Source: Kangiella sp.
GTDB lineage: Bacteria > Pseudomonadota > Gammaproteobacteria > Enterobacterales > Kangiellaceae
Assembly: GCA_002733465.1 (NCBI GenBank)
Contig: NVVT01000018.1
Span: 20,370-27,968, forward strand
Direction of reading: 5' to 3'
Length of the DNA: 7,599 bases
In this document: positions 1-7,287 of the stretch, in pieces
Numbering within the stretch: the stretch's first letter is position 1
Layout: every line of letters begins with the position of its first letter
Notes under the pieces: generated by a model
The model's database searches: none
What the model saw: only the letters and a program-made list of their open reading frames with translations
Told to the model about the DNA's origin: nothing
Made by a program: the position numbers and the translations under genes

Positions 1-378
1 GGACGATTAACGCCACAAGAATTTGTCGCAGTGACCTCAACTAACACCGCGAAAATTTTCAATATTCATCCTAGAAAAGGAGTTATTCAAGTGGGCGCCG
101 ACGCCGACATTGTAATTTGGGATACAGAGGCGACTAAAACCATTTCTAAAGATACTCATCATCAAAATATAGATTTTAATATTTTTGAAGGACGAAAAGT
201 TAAAGGTTTGGCGTCTAATACAATCTGTAATGGTGAACTAAAGTTTGCAGATGGAGAGTTGAGAGTTAAAACGAAAACTGGTACTTATATCAAGCGTCCT
301 GCTTTTCCAAGTATTTTTGGAGCGTTAGATAAAATAGCGGTTAAAAATAAGCCGGTTAAAATTGTTAGAAAGTTTTAG
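1..378 (+). CDS. hydA: Dihydropyrimidinase (D-hydantoinase), C-terminal part
   Basis: The reading frame is open from base 1 to a TAG at 376-378, so the 5' part lies outside the window and about 125 C-terminal residues are seen. The family hydrolyses 5,6-dihydropyrimidines to N-carbamoyl-beta-amino acids in reductive pyrimidine breakdown, in the cytoplasm, using a binuclear metal centre. The visible part carries the conserved tail of the amidohydrolase barrel and the small beta-sandwich domain: EFVAVTSTNTAKIFNIHPRKG, then VGADADIVIWD, then HHQNIDFNIFEGRKVKG and RPAFPSIFGAL. Those four blocks in that order are distinctive for dihydropyrimidinase rather than allantoinase or dihydroorotase. The metal-binding His, Lys and Asp residues are upstream and cannot be checked. 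No lesion is seen in this part. The symbol hydA follows common annotation; pydB or dht would be equivalent. Confidence 0.93.
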   Translation, partial: GRLTPQEFVAVTSTNTAKIFNIHPRKGVIQVGADADIVIWDTEATKTISKDTHHQNIDFNIFEGRKVKGLASNTICNGELKFADGELRVKTKTGTYIKRPAFPSIFGALDKIAVKNKPVKIVRKF

Positions 379-395
379 AGTATTTTCATGCTCAA

Positions 396-424
396 TTGAC
401 AATAACAAGCCTGTCTGTTATTCA
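396..424 (+). promoter_or_regulatory. Possible sigma70-type promoter for the BNR-repeat gene
   Basis: A perfect TTGACA lies at 396-401, followed after 17 nt by TATTCA at 419-424, a poor -10 hexamer. It sits 18 nt after the dihydropyrimidinase stop and about 140 nt before the ATG at 566. The -35 match and spacing are good, but the -10 is weak and AT-rich DNA gives such matches by chance. The same stretch contains a 7-bp inverted repeat (AATAACA at 401-407, TGTTATT at 416-422) without a following T-run. Confidence 0.28.
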
Positions 425-555
425 TACAACTTGTTTTTATGATTTCACATACTTAACTGTTTTTAAAACTGAGCGTTAATCAATTAGTGCTCATGGTTTA
501 AATTGTTGTCTGGCGTCTATTCTGTCGCGTCTGAATTTGGATCAATCACCAATTC

Positions 556-559
556 GGAG
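556..559 (+). promoter_or_regulatory. Ribosome binding site of the BNR-repeat gene
   Basis: GGAG at 556-559 lies 6 nt before the ATG at 566-568. It decides the start: the frame is open further upstream, back to at least 503, but only the ATG at 566 has a good Shine-Dalgarno sequence and is followed at once by a signal peptide. Confidence 0.6.
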
Positions 560-565
560 CTAACT

Positions 566-3500
566 ATGATAAGAATAATTCGTTTACTAGTTTTTACTAT
601 CACTTCAATTACACTTCTATTTTCTACAAACATGAGCTTGTTGGCCAAACCTTCAAAAGATTCGTTGATGACTAGCGATACTTTTTCAGGATTTAAATAT
701 TCGTAATATTGGACCTGCTTTTGTTTCTGGCCGAATTGCTGATATTGATATTGATCCAAATAATAAAAATGTATGGTATGTGGGTGTAGGTTCGGGGGGC
801 GTATGGAAAACAACTAATTCTGGCACTAGCTGGACTCCATTGTTTGATAGTCAAGATGTTTATTCTATTGGTAGCGTAACGATTGATCCTAGCAATTCAT
901 CAACTATATGGGTCGGCACCGGAGAGAATGTCAGTGGACGTCATGTTAGTTTTGGTGACGGGATTTATGTCACTTTTGATGGGGGTCAAACTTGGACAAA
1001 TAAAGGATTAAAGAAATCAGAACATATTTCTGAAATTATTGTGCATCCCAGCGACTCCAATACCTTATGGGTGGCCGCACAGGGGCCTTTATGGTCGAAA
1101 GGAGGTCAACGTGGGTTATATAAAACCATTGATGGTGGTGACAGTTGAAAGCTAGTATTAGGAGATAACCAATGGGTTGGTGTGACTGATGTTGTAATCG
1201 ATCCAAGAAATCCTGAGCGTTTATATGCAGTTACGTGGCAGAGGCATCGAACTGTTGCTGCATTAATGGATGGAGGTCCCGGTACAGGTATTCACCGTAG
1301 TGAAGATGGCGGAAATAGCTGGATTCAGTTAAATCCTGCCAAACTTAGCAAAAAAACTAAATCAAAGAAAAATGACGAACCTATTTTATCTAGTAAATCT
1401 GGTTTACCAGCCTCCGATATGGGTAAAATTGGAATCGCCATTTCGCCGATTGATCCCGATGTTATTTACGCTGCAATCGAATTAGATCGGCGCACTGGCG
1501 CGGTTTATAGAAGTAGTGATCGTGGTGCCAGTTGGAAAAAGATGTCCGAAGCGGTGGCTGGTGGAACAGGTCCACATTACTACCAAGAGCTTTATGCTAG
1601 CCCCCATAACTTTGATCAGATTTTTCTGGCTAATGTGAGAATGTTGCAATCAAATGATGGCGGAAAAACATTTAACCCGATGGAAGAAAAATTTAAACAT
1701 TCGGATAACCACTCATTGACCTTTTCCGCTGGTGATAAAGATTATTTATTGATGGGCTCTGATGGCGGTATTTATGAAAGTTTTGATCGAGGAGAAAATT
1801 GGCGATTTATTTCTAACTTGCCGGTGACACAATACTACAAAGTAGCAGTTGATGACGCTACACCTTTTTATAACATTTATGGTGGCACTCAAGATAATGG
1901 AACCCATGGCGGCCCCTCAAGAACCGATAACAATAATGGCATTCGTAACGCCGATTGGGAAAGCGTTCTATTTGCCGATGGTCACCAACCCGCAACTGAG
2001 CCTGGTAATCCCGATATTATGTATGGCGAATGGCAGCAGGGTAATCTAATGCGCATTGACCGTACTAATGGTGAGTTGGTTTACATACAACCTCAGCCTA
2101 AAGCCGGTGAACCAGAAGAACGTTTTAATTGGGATGCACCTATTTTAGTCAGTCCGCACAAATCGAGCCGAATATACCATGCGTCACAAAGGGTATGGCG
2201 CAGTGAAGACAGAGGCGATAGTTGGACGGTAATTTCACCGGACTTAACTAATAATAGAGAACGCATAGAACAACCAATCATGGGCGGTCAGCCGGGTTGG
2301 GATTCAGCATGGGATATGTGGGCGATGTCAATGTACAGCACCATTACTTCTTTAGCCGAGTCACCTCTTAAATCAGGATTAATTTATGCGGGTACCGATG
2401 ATGGTTTAATTCAAGTAACTGAAAATGGTGGAAAGAGCTGGCGAAAAATTAAGGTCGGTAGTCTACCTGGAGTACCTGATAGTGCCTTCGTTAATGACAT
2501 TAGAGCAGACTTGTTTGATGCCAATACGGTTTATATCGCGTTGGACAATCACAAGTTTGGCGATTACAACCCCTACTTATTAAAAAGTACTAACCGTGGT
2601 AAAAGTTGGAAGTCTATTAGTAGCGATTTACCGAAAAAGCATTTAGTTTGGCGCTTAGTTCAGGATCATGTGAAAGCTAACTTAATGTTTGCAGCAACTG
2701 AGTTTGGAATCTTTTTTACTGTGAATTCGGGTGCAAATTGGGTGGAATTAACCGGAGATATACCAACCATATCGTTTCGTGATGTTGCAATCCAGCGTCG
2801 TGAAAATGATTTAGTTTTGGCTAGTTTTGGACGTGGTTTTTTTGTATTAGATGATTATAGCGCGTTGCGCGATATTTCTGCAAAATCGCTGCAAAGTGAA
2901 GCACTTTTATTTCCACCTCGTAAGGCTTGGTGGTATATCCCGCAAGGACCAATTTCTCGCTTTGAAATAAAAGGATCGCAAGGTGCTAATTATTATAGTG
3001 CTCCAAATCCAGATTTTGGCGCTGTATTTACTTATTACTTAAAAGATAAATTAAATACAGCAAAAGAGACGCGCCAAAAGAAAGAAAAATTATTAAAGAA
3101 AAAAAATAAGGGTATCCCTTTTCCTGGCTGGAAATCGGTTGAAGATGAACGTAGAGAGTCTAAACCTCAGATCTGGTTAACTGTGAGAAATATTAAGGGT
3201 GAAGTGGTACGCCGAGTTAAAGGAAGCAATAACAAGGGGTTTAATCGTGTTGCTTGGGATTTGAGTCTACCCGATGCGAGCGCCATTCTTAAAACTAAAA
3301 TCGAACCGCTCGATTATATCCCACCAAATTTTTTAACTGAACCGGGTGATTATACGGTAAGTTTAGCGAAAGAAGTTAACGGCCAAGTGACAGAATTACA
3401 AGGACCAAAACTTTTCACAGTTGAGCGTATGAATAAAGGAGCACTGCAAGGTGCTAGCGCAGAGCAAACAGTTGCATTCTGGCGCGAGATTAATAGCGTT

Positions 3501-3920
3501 AGACGTGACTCCAGTGCCACACACCATGTATTAACCTTGGCAATGGATAAAGTGAAAATGCTTAAATTGGCTGTTGCGGAATCACTTGCCGAACCCGGTG
3601 ATATCGATCAACAAATTCATAATGTTCGCGCCCAACTTCTCGAAATCAATCATCGATTAAATGGCGACCAATCCCGCTCAGAGGTTTATTTATCTAACGT
3701 GAAAACAGTCTTAAATTTAATTGATGTAGCAGAAACAGGTACTATTTTTTCAACTTACGGACCAACCCCAACTCATAAGCAAAGTCTGCGACAGGCTAAA
3801 TTGCAATTGAATTTAGAGAAAAATAAACTACGAAACATTATTGAAGAATTGATTCCTACGCTTGAACAAAAACTCAAAGCTATGGGGGCTCCTTATATCT
3901 CAGGTCAAGTTTTACCCTAA
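566..3920 (+). pseudogene. Secreted BNR/Asp-box (VPS10/sortilin-like) beta-propeller protein, frameshift plus nonsense
   Basis: After repair the product has about 1117 residues, near the usual length for the large WD40/YVTN/BNR-like repeat proteins often labelled glycosyl hydrolase. Residues 1-27 look like a signal peptide (two Arg, a hydrophobic core, LLA before KPSKD), so it should act outside the cytoplasm. At least eleven Asp-box motifs (SxDxGxxW type) follow, for example near 810, 972, 1300, 1512, 1779, 2202, 2418, 2586 and 2718, as expected for stacked beta-propellers. The C-terminal third has the family's FTYYLKDKL block (about 3030-3060), a Lys-rich linker, a VAWDLSLPD strand region and a charged helical tail. 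Two lesions are visible. Frame 2 reads SGFKY then S-stop (TAA at 704), whereas removing one T at 700/701 gives FKYRNIGPAFVSGRIADI, the family's opening motif. At 1146-1148 a TGA stands where an Asp-box needs Trp (TIDGGDS-stop-KLVLGDNQW), a single G-to-A change. The rest of the frame, over 900 codons, is clean. The substrate or ligand is unknown, and catalysis should not be assumed from the glycosyl hydrolase label. The 912-codon part after the TGA lacks a signal peptide and would not be exported. Confidence 0.87.
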
Positions 3921-3951
3921 TTTAATTATTGAGTGAACTATCTTTCTTTAA

Positions 3952-4263
3952 TCACAACATGGTAATGGCGGAGAGAAAGGCAATAATTCCAGCGATTATA
4001 AGTAATCCAAAATAGCTAATGAGAATGAAAAAAGTTTTTGGAATGATTAACCAGTAAGTTTGTTGGTAAACTGTTTTTTGAGCTTTGGCCAAATAAATGG
4101 GGATGAATATGCTCAAAGCCGACCACCACGGGTTTTGTAAAGCTAATCCGTAAATAATGAGAATGGCTCCCATTAACCATGTTTGAAAATGTAAAAGGAA
4201 AATAAGATGATCAAAATATAAACTTCGTTTAAACAAATAAAGAAGCTTTAATATTATTGCAAA
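3952..4263 (-). repeat. Direct repeat, left copy (3' part of DUF3667 copy 1)
   Basis: This stretch aligns without gaps to 7288-7599, 3336 bp away in the same orientation. By eye there are 18 mismatches in 312 nt (about 94% identity). They are uneven: 9 fall in the 69 nt nearest the stop codon and none in the last 98 nt (4166-4263). Similarity is likely to continue beyond the window's right edge, so the true repeat length is unknown. Confidence 0.92.
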
Positions 4264-4811
4264 TAAAGGTAAAAACAGTATCAACAAATTTGGCAATACA
4301 GACTCTAAATTATTAAACATGTTGTTGATGGTGATTTGAGCGTTGGTCGTTTTCATTACCTTTTCTTTGTCGTAAATAATATTATTAATCCACTTTTCAA
4401 TGACGCTCGCTTTATCGCCTGATTCAAACATGATTAGACTAAACTTTTTCAAGTCTTTATCGGCCTTCTCTTTACCTAATAGTATTTCACCAATGTATAC
4501 GTTATTGTTTGTTACGTTGGGAGAAGGAATTTGAAATATAAAGAAGAATAAAATACTGACTACTAAGTAAAGTCTAACCGGATGTGAAACCGACGCGCGC
4601 TTTCCATCAAGAAATTATTTAGTGATTCTTCCAGGTTTAACAAGTAAAACAAATAGACTTTGAATAACTTTGGAGTCGATTGAAAAAAATGTCATCACAC
4701 AAATTGTTTAGCGACTTGCCAGATTGGACCTCTTCTACTTTTAATCGACTGACCGCTATGAGCGCAAGAGTTTCCGACTAAATCTGATTCGCAGTTAAGA
4801 TATTGATTCAC
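3952..4811 (-). pseudogene. DUF3667-family zinc-ribbon membrane protein, copy 1, N-terminal half decayed
   Basis: The open part (3952-4614) encodes about 220 residues: FLDGKRASVSHPVRLYLVV leading into a first membrane segment, a variable soluble loop, then about four more membrane segments including LPNLLILFLPLFAIILKLLY and YFDHLIFLLHFQTWLMGAI. This order is typical of DUF3667 proteins, which have no established function. Upstream on the same strand the homology continues through lesions. A TAA at 4615-4617 sits where GITKEF-type family sequence expects Glu (RITK-stop-FLDGKR). An extra base in the seven-A run 4683-4689 separates DDIF from SIDSKVIQSLFVLLVKPGR. A further extra base at about 4697 separates WQVAKQFV from DDIF. 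Before that, a degraded N-terminal zinc ribbon reads YLNCESDLVGNSCAHSGQS: the first Cys position is Tyr and the fourth is Ser. Undoing the insertions gives 285 residues from a GTG at 4809-4811; the neighbouring ATA (4812-4814), 9 nt after an AAAGG, may be a ruined ATG. The gene ends in TGA, convergent with the BNR gene 31 nt away. The C-terminal part could still be made from an internal start, but without the ribbon. Confidence 0.82.
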
Positions 4812-5127
4812 TATGGTGATTAACCTTTAAAAAATAGTTATATGTGAGTGAGTTATTACTTGCCCTTTACTTTTTAAATTAATGGTGTTATTTCATCTCT
4901 TGATGTTTCTCCTTCAGATTTAGTATGTTGAGTAAGATAGTAAAGAGTTCGGTAGTTATCATCTTCTTTAGATGAAATTGCAGCGAAAAATAAACCAGTT
5001 AAGATTAAAAGATAGTTTGAATTAGTTCGTTTGAATACAATTATATTTTAAACTGAATAGTTAATGCCTCTGTGCCAAAATAAGTATTTAAGTATTAATG
5101 AAACGTAATTAAAATAGTGTGGAAAAT
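4812..5127. other. Stretch without an intact gene between DUF3667 copy 1 and the ATP-grasp gene
   Basis: About 316 bases between the divergent starts of the DUF3667 pseudogene (-) and the ATP-grasp gene (+). It must hold the promoters of both. A weak candidate for the + gene is TTGAAT at 5017-5022 with TATATT at 5042-5047 (19-nt spacing). The only other signal is a coding-like stretch on the - strand, described separately. GGAAAA at 5121-5126, just before the ATG at 5128, is a modest ribosome binding site. No tRNA, strong hairpin or repeat is seen. Confidence 0.55.
4874..5047 (-). other. Coding-like remnant or small unrecognised ORF
   Basis: On the - strand a frame of 57 codons stays open between TAA at 5048-5050 and TAA at 4874-4876. 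Its translation looks protein-like: a short hydrophobic segment (NYLLILTGLFFAAIS) followed by a hydrophilic tail (KEDDNYRTLYYLTQHTKSEG). It has no ATG, GTG or TTG at its beginning, so it is not a normal gene as it stands. In another - frame, 5041-5094 reads NTYFGTEALTIQFKI and stops at TAA, which also looks protein-like but is only 17 codons. It lies directly upstream of the decayed DUF3667 copy, so an eroded small membrane or secreted protein gene fits the context. I do not recognise the family, and chance remains possible. Confidence 0.3.
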
Positions 5128-6046
5128 ATGAATATCGCTTTTTTATATGAGCATCCTACTTGGTCTAATCAATTGATCCAATGTTTTAGAGATAATGGAC
5201 TAAATATTACTCTAATTAATATTGCTGAACATACTTACGATTCAGGGCAATTAAAAGTAGATTATGATTTAGTGAATCAATAGAGTCAACATAATGCCTT
5301 CTTCTACTAGGGATGCTTCAGTCGCTTTTCATACACAACATTTTTTAAATTGGTTAACATTTACTAATGTAAAAGTAATTAATGGTGCGAAAGCGCACGC
5401 GATCGGCACTTCAAAAGTTTTGCAAAATGCTTTATTTGCAAAACTAGGATTAGACTTCCCGAAGGCTATCGCCTTATATAAAATAGAAGATGTAGAGGTG
5501 GCCGTAGATAAGATCGGATTCCCTGTGATTGTAAAACCAAATGTTGGTGGCTCGGGCAGCGACATTGTCAAATATAAAACTCAAGCATCACTAAATAAAG
5601 ATATTGCACAAGGAAATTTAACATTAGGAGTTGATAGCACTGGATTGGCTCAGGAGTTTATCGAATCGGATGGTTATGTGTATAGAGTTGAAATTTTGGG
5701 TGATGAATTGTTTTATAGTATTCGTCAGAAAATGATAGCCAGCCAATTTAATTATTGTGCGGCGGATGGTTGCAGTGTAGATATCGATGAAGATGAATCT
5801 GAGTTTGAATTTTGTGCCGAAGACGACTCTTCTACAATCAAATTATTTGACGTATCTAACGATATTTTGCAGGACGTAAAAAATATTGTTAAAAGTGCCG
5901 AGGCAGAAGTGGGAGGTGTTGAATTTTTTATCAATATAAAAACCGGTGCGCCTTGTTATTACGATTTTAATCCTTATTCGAATTTTGTGAGTAATGGTAA
6001 CGCATTGTTAGGATTTTCTGCAGAGCAACGTTTGTTGACTATATAA
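5128..6046 (+). pseudogene. RimK-like ATP-grasp ligase with a 1-nt insertion near its start
   Basis: ATP-grasp ligases join a carboxylate to an amine or thiol through an acyl-phosphate, using ATP and Mg2+ in the cytoplasm; this one's substrates are unknown. From the ATG at 5128 the frame reads 49 codons ending DYDLV, then N-Q-stop (TAG 5281-5283). Removing one A at 5275 gives DYDLVINRVNIMPSSTRDAS and an uninterrupted product of 305 residues, full length for the family. In repaired numbering: an N-terminal pre-ATP-grasp domain (1 to about 100), the ATP-binding lysine and glycine-rich loop VIVKPNVGGSGSD (133-145), QEFIESDGYVYRVEILG (175-191), the metal-binding Glu in GVEFF (263-267), and YDFNPYSN (278-285) with its Asp and Asn. 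A patch at 218-233 is strikingly acidic. The catalytic core is intact after the insertion. An ATG at 5294, 10 nt after the TAG, could allow reinitiation, giving a 250-residue protein without about 55 N-terminal residues. It converges on the oxygenase gene, with 92 nt between stops. Confidence 0.83.
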
Positions 6047-6138
6047 AAACACAGATTGCAAAGTGATAGCCAAAAGAACTACAATTTCTAAATAGAATAG
6101 TGATAAGCCATTATTTTGATTTTTATTAAGTAATTGAA

Positions 6139-7182
6139 CTAATCAATAGTAACTGTAAGTTTAGTCCCTTCAACGATAACACCGCCTCTATCGCCAACCT
6201 TAGTTGTGCCAAATCTTTGAGAAAAATTAGGCGGTAATTCTCGGTCATCTGGAACGGTTAACCAAAGTCTCAAAAGATGTCTTTTTTCCTTTTCCTCTGA
6301 CCAATCTTCAAAGCCACGACGATCGTGCAAAAGACTATGATTATGGACAAATTGAATATCGCCAGTTTGTAATTGCATGGAAAAATTAAGTGAAGGATCA
6401 TTGGCTAAACTATCAAAAAGATCTAGTGCCTTGACTAAATCTGTACTGTGATTTTTAACATCGTCAAATCGTTGAGCAGAATCAATATACTGACGCTGAT
6501 AAATAACACTTAATCGATCATTAAACCAACTAAAAACGGGGATACTAAAATAGGGTTTTTCTCCGACTTCAACTTCGCCTCTTTTATCGGTTGCAATAGG
6601 TTTAAATAATAAATTAGTTAAGTTGGCATTTTGTTTCATCATTTCGTTATAAATTGATTCAGCACTCACCAATAATGATTCACCGCCTTGCTTAGCCGTC
6701 TTTAAACAAATTAATCCAACTACATCACAACTGTCGGTATGAAATGTTTGTCTCTCATTGGTTTGATAAATACGAGTATTAGTATCATTGGCATCACTAC
6801 CAATATTACGCACATGACCTAATAAATGACCCGCTGCATTTTGTGAACGAGGCGAACCAATATGCGATCCAATGCCCATAAATATTGTCGCAATTTGTAA
6901 TCGAGAATAACGAGAAACATCAAGACCGCGAATGACAGTAAAGCCGATCCCATTGGTGAGTTGATTGCGTATTTTTAATAGCTTATTATTTAGACTTGGG
7001 CAAATGAAAGTTGAAGAACTAATGTTTTCTAATGCGGAGGTTTTATCTAAAAACTGATTACACGCAGTTTCTAAAGCATTAACTTCCACATCACTTAATT
7101 GCCAGATCCATTTATCAGCTTGTTGAAAGATTTCGACGCCAAGCCAACTGGATTCTTCTGATATATGTTTAGGTCGCATCAT
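6139..7182 (-). CDS. TauD/TfdA-family Fe(II)/2-oxoglutarate-dependent dioxygenase
   Basis: 347 residues, full length, ending in TAG. Enzymes of this family couple oxidative decarboxylation of 2-oxoglutarate to hydroxylation or other oxidation of a small substrate in the cytoplasm. The iron-binding HxD is H148-T-D150 in QTFHTDSCDVVGL, and the distal His is most likely H286 in HNHSLLHDRRGFEDW. The 2-oxoglutarate-binding Arg is R301 or R305 in KRHLLRLWLTVP. GGESLLVSAESIYNEM (166-181) and LQTGDIQFVHNHS (271-283) also match the subgroup usually annotated only as TauD/TfdA family, which is closer to the clavaminate-synthase-like fold members than to true taurine dioxygenase. The substrate is not predictable. 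Two consecutive ATGs (7177-7182) mark the start; no good Shine-Dalgarno sequence precedes them, so the first is chosen by convention. It lies 105 nt downstream of DUF3667 copy 2 on the same strand and faces the ATP-grasp gene. No frame damage is seen, in contrast to its neighbours. Confidence 0.9.
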   Translation of the reverse strand: MMRPKHISEESSWLGVEIFQQADKWIWQLSDVEVNALETACNQFLDKTSALENISSSTFICPSLNNKLLKIRNQLTNGIGFTVIRGLDVSRYSRLQIATIFMGIGSHIGSPRSQNAAGHLLGHVRNIGSDANDTNTRIYQTNERQTFHTDSCDVVGLICLKTAKQGGESLLVSAESIYNEMMKQNANLTNLLFKPIATDKRGEVEVGEKPYFSIPVFSWFNDRLSVIYQRQYIDSAQRFDDVKNHSTDLVKALDLFDSLANDPSLNFSMQLQTGDIQFVHNHSLLHDRRGFEDWSEEKEKRHLLRLWLTVPDDRELPPNFSQRFGTTKVGDRGGVIVEGTKLTVTID

Positions 7183-7287
7183 TATAGATGGAAAGATAAC
7201 ACATGGCGCTAGCTAATTAAACATACCTAATCAAACTCAAGTGTTTAAAATCCAGTCCAATTCACACAGGATTTAACTAACAATTGT

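Noticed and set aside
698..706. Programmed +1 frameshift in the BNR gene (a stop follows the shift site closely; the ATP-grasp gene shows a similar layout at 5272-5283).
   Set aside because: Neither site has a slippery codon or internal Shine-Dalgarno arrangement like that of prfB, the two sites share no motif, and early out-of-frame stops are common in AT-rich DNA. The BNR gene also has a separate nonsense codon, so simple mutation or read error fits better.
517..813. 98-codon open frame on the - strand.
   Set aside because: It lies opposite the signal peptide and first propeller strands of the BNR gene and has no recognisable domain; it is the complement of coding sequence.
1146..1148. TGA decoded as Trp (alternative genetic code) or as selenocysteine.
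   Set aside because: Both DUF3667 copies end at a homologous TGA, all other expected Trp positions use TGG, and an Asp-box Trp is not a selenocysteine position.
6096..6126. Hairpin between the convergent ATP-grasp and oxygenase genes (AATAGTG / CATTATT, then a T-rich stretch) as a terminator.
   Set aside because: The stem is 7 bp, almost all A-T with one G-U pair, and the following T-run is interrupted; too weak to call.
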